Source: Daucus carota subsp. sativus (Eukaryota > Streptophyta > Magnoliopsida > Apiales > Apiaceae). Taken from it: a stretch of DNA of 64,000 bases. The stretch is from the NCBI RefSeq assembly GCF_001625215.2, contig NC_030381.2:36268689-36332688 (forward strand), written 5' to 3'. A model generated the notes under the pieces. That model saw nothing but the letters and a program-made list of their open reading frames with translations. It ran no database searches and had not been told where the DNA came from. This document shows, piece after piece, positions 57,901 to 64,000 of this stretch. Positions within the stretch are counted from its first letter, which is position 1. Each line of letters opens with the position of its first letter. The translations under genes and the position numbers were made by a program.

Positions 57901-59831
57901 ATGTGACGCGATGATAGTCAAAGATGTGAAAAAAACTACAATGCCAATTTCATTGACCCAACTCTAACTATAAACTTGGCCTCTAATGTTCCAATTGCGA
58001 CCATATAATTTCAAGGTAATTATATCTATTAATCCTGTGGGCAGTTAAGTGCATATAACTTTAAATGGAGCAGAAAATACCAAATCCATTATCAGTCACA
58101 CTGTTCTTGGCCTTGGTCAGTAATCTGGAGGTCCATCCGCAGAATTCCATGACTAGTAATACCTTGTCAGTTGATTCGGTAAATGATTTCAAGTCCTCGG
58201 CCGTGGTTAAAAATTTGAGGGGAATATCTTTCGGCGGAAGTGACATAAGATGATAAACAGAAGACAATATGTTCTGTACCCGAAGCGGGCCTTGGTATTT
58301 GTAAGACAAAGATTGGCGAAAATACAAAAATTTTATTCCGTCTTTAGCGCCAAGAGCTTCAGCAAGCACCTTATCACTATTTCTATGTACAAACATGAGC
58401 TTCAGAGTACCAAATTTCTTTTGCTTACTATTAACCACTTGAGCCAAATCCCTCATAAGAGATCGAGATTCGCCGAACCCTGATCACATTAATAATGCAC
58501 TGATCAGGATCATGGAGCATATGCTGCCAACATTATATATGTGATATGACAAATGACCCATTAACTTATGTACTATTGCGAAGTAATCAAGAAAACTACC
58601 AACAACCATATTTAGCAAAAAAATCAACCAAGTCACAATAGATTGCCATTAGAACCATGTTAACTACTTGCTATGAAGAGGTAACCTACATTCAAACTTT
58701 GCTAGTCAAATTACTGAACGCTATGTACCAATTTCCTTTTTTAATCCTATAAATACAAGATCATGAAACCAAAAATATAGCACCACCAACATAATAACGC
58801 CTGCAATTTAACTTCAGACAGAACTTTAGTATCTCATACATTTTGTCTAGATCCCGGACGACAAGAAGACATGTGTTGTTATGTAATGGTGATTGACAAG
58901 GTTGATATAAAACTAATATGGACTTTATAAGGTTATTTATCTTCTGTACTAGATAATAATAGTACTGTATTCGTACATGAACCCCGCTTTAGAGATTTTC
59001 TATATCCTCCATGGCATAGTAACCTTATGTGTAAAGAAAAAATAACCATCTCGAAAACATTAACTTCATAATTCTGCAAAATTAACTCACTCTGTAGAAC
59101 CATGGCTTGGTATAGAACTGTTTTATATTTAGTTCAGAAGTAAGCTAATCACTCAAAAATGTATGTTATATTGTTCTTATTAGTACCGTTATGCTAACAT
59201 CCGCTTTCATCAATAACCAAAATAACCACAAATTAGCAAACATCGTAGCACAGGTGATACTAGCCATATAATGGTTAAATCTTTCTAGCTTTTACAAATA
59301 CCCTTTAGCAAATACTGAAAATAGGAATGCATTTTGAGCTCAAACATTAATCTGCTAACTGTACAAGCCAATAAGTTTATTCAATTCAAATTGATAAACC
59401 CGTATAAAGGTTAAATCTTTCCAGCTTTTACAAATACCCAGCAGCAAATTTTGTAATTTTTAGTGATTAGGATTGAATTTAAAGCTAAAATGTTAGCCAA
59501 AAAGGCCAATACCTTCATCTTTATCCACTCCCTGAACGAAGGAAAAAAAACACACACGCACAAACACACACACAAAAAGTAAAAACATACACATATAAGA
59601 AGAAAAGGAGAAAGAATTACATGGAACAGTGATCAGGAGCAGGATGTGAGGATGGGTCCGGATCTGAGAAGAGAAATTGAATTTAGTGAGGATCTGCCAT
59701 TGTACTAGTCCATCTTCATCTTCAAAATCAACGGCAGAGATTGACCTAAATGAAAGGGATAATAGTATCACAAAAACAAGAGCTTTGATCATTGTTTTGG
59801 AACTGAGATAAGCATCATCCAAGTTTCTCAT
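51938..59831 (-). CDS. Secretory thioredoxin-fold protein fused to a UPF0301 (AlgH/DUF179) domain
   Basis: Minus-strand exons: 59621-59831, 58081-58479, 57606-57664, 57144-57518, 55441-56716, 54778-54817 (candidate micro-exon), 53677-53782, 52707-52848, 51938-52623. All phases agree; about 1097 residues. An N-terminal signal peptide is clear (MIKALVFVILLSLSFRSISA), so the protein enters the secretory pathway; the second Met (14) may be the true start. Thioredoxin-like repeats follow: one with FCGWTSRL near 190 (no CxxC), one with HFAGCPSCSKVL near 321, and one with NTWCGFCQRME near 739, a good redox CxxC. After YLMDCTLNDCSLIL and YPSLLLFPAE comes a UPF0301 domain at about 938-1090 (LVAGSILVASEKL, GFQGVIINKHISWDTL, PLSLGGPV, WFFMGYSSWEWKQLFDEI). 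The same architecture is, as I recall, encoded by At3g19780. Function is unknown; disulphide chemistry in the ER is a plausible inference. Confidence 0.8.
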
Positions 59832-60992
59832 TCAAGCACACAATAGCTCTAGTACTCTCTGTTGTACTTGTGTTTTTGAATTAAAATCAAGGCACACACA
59901 CGGATATCTTAGTACTTTGTTTTGTGTGACATATACATACAGACAGACATACAAAACCCTTCAGCTAGACAACCTTAAGAACAAGAAGAGTTTTAACAAC
60001 ATACAGTATATGTTTCGGTTCGTGTCGTGTCACAGATTAACAGGTGGTGTTTATATAAGGAAGTAACAATAATAGCTTATGTTTTCTTTTAATTTTTAGA
60101 CTAGTTGTTTTTAAAAATTTATCAAAAAACAAAAATTGTTGTTAAAATTTTGTTTCAAATTAGTTGTATATATTTTTATCATAAATAAACCTCTTACTAA
60201 AGTTTACTTTTATTGAAAATATTAGGTATAGATTTTCGAAATTAACTATATTCTCTTAGCAAAAAAAAAAGATTAACTATATTCCAAATTTTAGATTTTA
60301 ATTAATAAAATAAATAAATAAATAATATTAATGTTAGTTTTTTTATAAACGTAAACATTATAATTAATATCCTCAAATCGATAAAATTTGATGATGGTCG
60401 GGATTAATAATGATGGTAATCAAAAATCCATTTATATAAGCATATGTTTTCTTTTAATTTTTTGACTAATTTTGGTTAAAAAATTTAAAAAATGTTATTA
60501 AAATTTTGTTTTAAATTAGTTGCATATAATTTTATCAGAAATTAACCTCTTAATAAATTTACGAGTAGCTTTATATTCTTTTTTATTGAAGATATCAATA
60601 TAGTAGGTTTAGATTTTCAAGATTAATTATATTTTAAATTTTAGAATTAAATTAATAAAATAAATAAATATAAATATAATTTTATTAATGTAATATTTTT
60701 ATAAACATGAACATTATAATTAATGTCTTCAAATCGACAAAATTTGATGATGGTCGGAATTAATAATGATGGTAATTAAAATCCAATTATACACATATTT
60801 AATTAAATTAAAATAAAATGGCTAAAATCAACTGATTCCAATTTTTCAACTTGAACTATCTGCTAATAGAATTATAGAACTTTAGAGAAAAGAGAAGGAT
60901 CTTTAGCTTTAGCTTTAAACACAGTGCATTAATAGATATATATACATCTTAAAGAATGCAGAAGCAGCTGATAAATTATTTAGACTCTATCT
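59832..60992. other. Promoter of the Trx/UPF0301 gene and YSL 3' flank
   Basis: Both neighbours lie on the minus strand, so this holds the promoter of one and the 3' flank of the other. A direct duplication of about 355 bp (60075-60430 and 60440-60785) fills most of it. No gene is seen. Confidence 0.5.
60075..60785 (+). repeat. Tandem duplication, two diverged ~355-bp copies
   Basis: Both copies share ATGTTTTCTTTTAATTTTT, AAATTAGTTG, TTAACCTCTTA-like, TAAATTTTAGA, AAACATTATAATTAAT, TCAAATCGA and AAAATTTGATGATGGTCGG. Copy one is 60075-60430 and copy two 60440-60785. They are about 80-85 % alike with small indels, so the duplication is not recent. Confidence 0.75.
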
Positions 60993-63554
60993 TTAGCTTC
61001 CCAATAGTTTGTCCACTCTAGCATTGGCAGCAGCTGACAAGAACCTCATGCACACAGGAGGCTTTAAACCAGCCAAAGCCAAGATAGCTGCAGGAATACC
61101 CCAGAGTGAATCACCACAGATCAAACCAGATGCCACAGCTGGTGCATAAGCCCTGGCCTCTTTCTTGTCTTTCAATTCCCAGATGAAGAGGATCAAGCTT
61201 CCGACGCACATGTCTATGGCAAAGTATGCTCCCAGATAGAATGGGATTGCCATGCACATTGGACTGGGAATGAACCTATAGAGCCTGTACTTGGTTTCAA
61301 ACTTCTTCAACAACTCGACGATGATGTTTATTACTATGGCAGCTATGAAGAAGCCAATAGCAAGGTTAAGACAGTTCTTTGGGAGAGATGAGAAGCCTTC
61401 TACTCCAAGAAGGGCAATGCCACGGTACATCAAGCCGTATGGCGCTGGATATGAGCCCTCGGGATCACCTACACTGAAGGCTTTGTAGAAGATCCAGAAT
61501 ACCAGAGGGGTTATAAAGCATCCCATGGCAGTTCCAAGAATTTGGCTGAAGAACATAGCACGAGGTGATGATAAAGTGAGGTAGCCTGTCTTGAAGTCCT
61601 GCATAAGGTCAGAGGCTGTTGAAACAATGCTCATCATTAATCCGCATGAAGCTAGACCAGCAAGGACACCACCGTCATTAAGCCCAACCCAAGAACTGAA
61701 TATTAGGATAGCAAGTTTTCCGTAGTTGGAGGCTAGAGACCAGTCACTGAGACCACAACCATAGGCATTGCAGAAGGCCAAGACTGGGGCTATCAAGTAA
61801 GCCACGGCTATGTGGTACCATTTCAACTGATGAAATATATGTGGCACCACAATGATAGATAAGAGTGCCAAACCCGCATAACCACCTACAGCAACTGCAT
61901 TTGGAATTTGATCTTTCAAGAAATACTCTTTTCTTCTCTGTTGGTCTAAGTTGTCATCTGCTTCCGAGGCCTCAGAAGATGCTTGCTTCTTTGCAACACT
62001 AATGATGGTTGAAGTAAGCATGTAGACAACATGAAAAAGTCCATCACCAAGCATCATTGATATAGCAATGAACACCTGTTAAGATAATATGAATATTGTT
62101 ATACATGTACATCACACATATATAAACACATTGAAAATTCAGTTAAAAGTATGTATATAGATGAGCATACCCTGTATCCTTGAATGCCATGGAGGCTACT
62201 TGCTGGTAAATCAGCTTTATACCAGTCGCCTTTCTTAGCTTCAATAGCCGGCCACATTATACCCCATGAGAGTATGCCTCCAATCAACAATGATATATTG
62301 ACCATATAAGGACATATCATACCAACACCAATATATGTGGCTGAAAAATCAAAATAAAACCTGCAACAGAAAGTTAATAGTATTAATGTTACGTCTCAAA
62401 AATCAGCCAGAGTGGCCAATTAGTTTAAAACTCTGCTAGAGAACTAGTATTACTTCTTAGCATAAGCTTTGAGACCAAAGGTAGGAAAGCTAGTAAATCC
62501 ACAATTTTCTGCAGCTGTCCAGAACCACTGGAAACATGCCCAAGCAAAGCTAGCGCCAGACCACTTGAAGAGCGAATGAACTTGTTTCCTGTGTTGCAAG
62601 ACCATCAAATATTAATATCAGAAATTAACAGTAAGAATTCATCAAACAACATACAACTATACAAGATATGTCATGATAGTCATTAATTATGTGTTACAGT
62701 ACTTACTTTGCTTGCTTTGCTCCTTTAGGAGTGTGGAAACTGTTGATCAGATAGGCAGTTGCAGTTCCACTGGGATACGTCAGTTTATACTTCAAGATCA
62801 TCATCTGTATAAAAAACTCCAAAATTCATATGATAATTGTAATGGAAATTCATGCTAACTAGTGATCAATCTCAATAATGATCATACAAAAATTAGTCTA
62901 CCTTTCGTAGAGGCACAATCGTGAACAGACCAACAAAGCTAACGAGGAAGAGGTAGCCCATAATCCAGCCAAGGGAGAGCGACTTGACGTTGTTTGGGGT
63001 GTTCCCTGCATCAGCCTGGGCAGCTATAGTCTTACTCATACCCAATAAATAACTTGCAGTACCACCTGACAGAATATACACAAGTAAATAATCAACCAAA
63101 ATACGTTCAGGCATGTCTAAAACTGTCTAAAACAAAATTGAAACACATTAATAAATCACAAATCAGAAAACAAAACCAAGAACATACTGCTAAACGCAAT
63201 CCCAGATGATGCAACAACACAGGTCTGAACAACAGTATTCTCCTGTCGCGTAAAAGGCTGCTTCAAGAATCCACACTTCTCCGATATCGCAGTCCAGGCC
63301 TTGATCAACGCGTACCCCAACAACCCCGCAGCCACACTCAGCGAAGGAATAACACCAGTTGTCAGATTCAGCTTACAGACAATGACATTAAAAACCAAGC
63401 TCAGACCAAAGCTAACAGCAATAGCCCGAAACGTCAGTTGATTTCTCCAATGTGGTACTTCTGTGTTCTTAAAAGCCTCTTCCTGCATCGAAGCCGTCTG
63501 ATCAGACCGGTGATCATTACTGCATTCTTCTCCAGAAGCGTTCCTCGTCACCAT
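60993..63554 (-). CDS. YSL-type (yellow stripe-like) oligopeptide transporter
   Basis: Integral membrane transporter of the OPT superfamily, YSL branch, which moves metal-nicotianamine complexes or peptides with protons. Six exons on the minus strand: 63188-63554, 62902-63065, 62707-62804, 62454-62588, 62171-62360, 60993-62075; phases agree, 678 residues, the usual length. The cytosolic N-terminus is acidic. Family landmarks are [113 protein letters not shown] and [11 protein letters not shown]. Late elements include [14 protein letters not shown] and [15 protein letters not shown]. The sequence looks closest to the YSL5/7/8 clade, whose substrates are less clear (YSL7 takes up a small peptide toxin, syringolin A), rather than the YSL1-3 iron clade. 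A TATA-like tract lies near 63621-63632. Confidence 0.93.
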
Positions 63555-64000
63555 GATGGGTAGGCTTAAAACGATTTTAAACTTGAAGAATATATATAAC
63601 TTGTATACTTTTTTGTATATAATTATATATATTCCACCCCAGTTGGTGGAGGAGGAAATGGATTAGGAGTCTGAAACTAAATTGCTGATCACTCGATAGA
63701 TTTATAGTGACTGTTTGGTATCATGTGGGAAGTGATTTCCTGCAGAAACTTCAACTTCCCATCTTTTCTAAATATCCGGTAAGTACTATAAATTTGTTTG
63801 GTTGACAGGATAATATACTTCCTGCATATTGTTGTTTTCTTGCATGTTTAACTTCCGACCTATTATATTTTAATAATCATAATATTTTTTATTATTAAAT
63901 GATAAATAATATTATTTGACAAAAATAATAATCATAAAAATTTATATAAATTTTTAAAATTACTCCAATCTTTTTGGGAATAAAATAGTCCATACTGATA
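63555..64000. other. YSL promoter region to window end
   Basis: AT-rich upstream DNA of the minus-strand YSL gene. A TATATATAATTATATA stretch lies about 65-85 bp from the start codon. No further gene is seen before the window ends. Confidence 0.5.

Noticed and set aside
1-64000. CRISPR arrays, bacterial operons, tRNA or rRNA genes
   Set aside because: No regularly spaced repeats, no operon-like gene packing and no clover-leaf candidates were found; the window is plant nuclear DNA.

Overview
This is a window of plant nuclear DNA, almost certainly a eudicot. The genes are split by short AT-rich introns with GT-AG ends, the intergenic DNA is very AT-rich, and every recognisable product belongs to a plant family (DWF1, a YSL transporter, an E-class PPR protein, a BPS1-like protein, plant TAF15 and DRE2). 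Helitrons, MITEs, a LINE fossil and a long solo LTR lie between the genes. I cannot name the species or family from sequence alone.

Layout. From 1 to 5850 there is no intact gene: a LINE RNase H fossil (2435-2940) and a complete non-autonomous Helitron (3498-4541) carrying a nested MITE. A small conserved unknown gene lies at 5852-6262 (+). BSH, the SNF5 subunit of SWI/SNF, occupies 7980-11606 (-) and is divergent from NTMC2T5, an SMP/C2 membrane-contact-type protein, at 12608-19424 (+). After a MITE and some exon-like scraps come TAF15 (23598-26091, +) and an intronless PPR gene (27196-29052, +). A repeat-rich stretch leads to an intronless BPS1-like gene (32865-33893, +). More MITEs precede DWF1 (39153-41405, +; leader from about 37.5 kb). 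A Helitron-associated duplication at 42.2-43.3 kb is followed by DRE2 (44810-46714, +; leader from about 43.7 kb). A 3.6-kb solo LTR with perfect target-site duplications fills 47178-50814. Two genes on the minus strand close the window: a secretory thioredoxin-fold/UPF0301 fusion protein (51938-59831) and a YSL-type oligopeptide transporter (60993-63554).

The genes are independent housekeeping or development genes rather than a pathway cluster: chromatin remodelling (BSH), general transcription (TAF15), organelle RNA processing (PPR), sterol/brassinosteroid synthesis (DWF1), cytosolic Fe-S assembly (DRE2), lipid transfer at membranes (NTMC2T5) and metal or peptide transport (YSL). Their order looks conserved. 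From memory, the Arabidopsis relatives fall in a few neighbourhoods: At3g17590 and At3g17650; At3g19780, At3g19820 and At3g19830; and At1g50260, At1g50270 and At1g50300. This suggests an ancestral block that Arabidopsis has split between duplicated segments.

I found no intact new multi-gene system. The most interesting items are the thioredoxin-UPF0301 fusion with its probable GC-AG intron and micro-exon, the Helitron boundary that coincides with an 89-bp duplication, the solo LTR, and the repeat array with a perfect hairpin just upstream of the PPR start codon.
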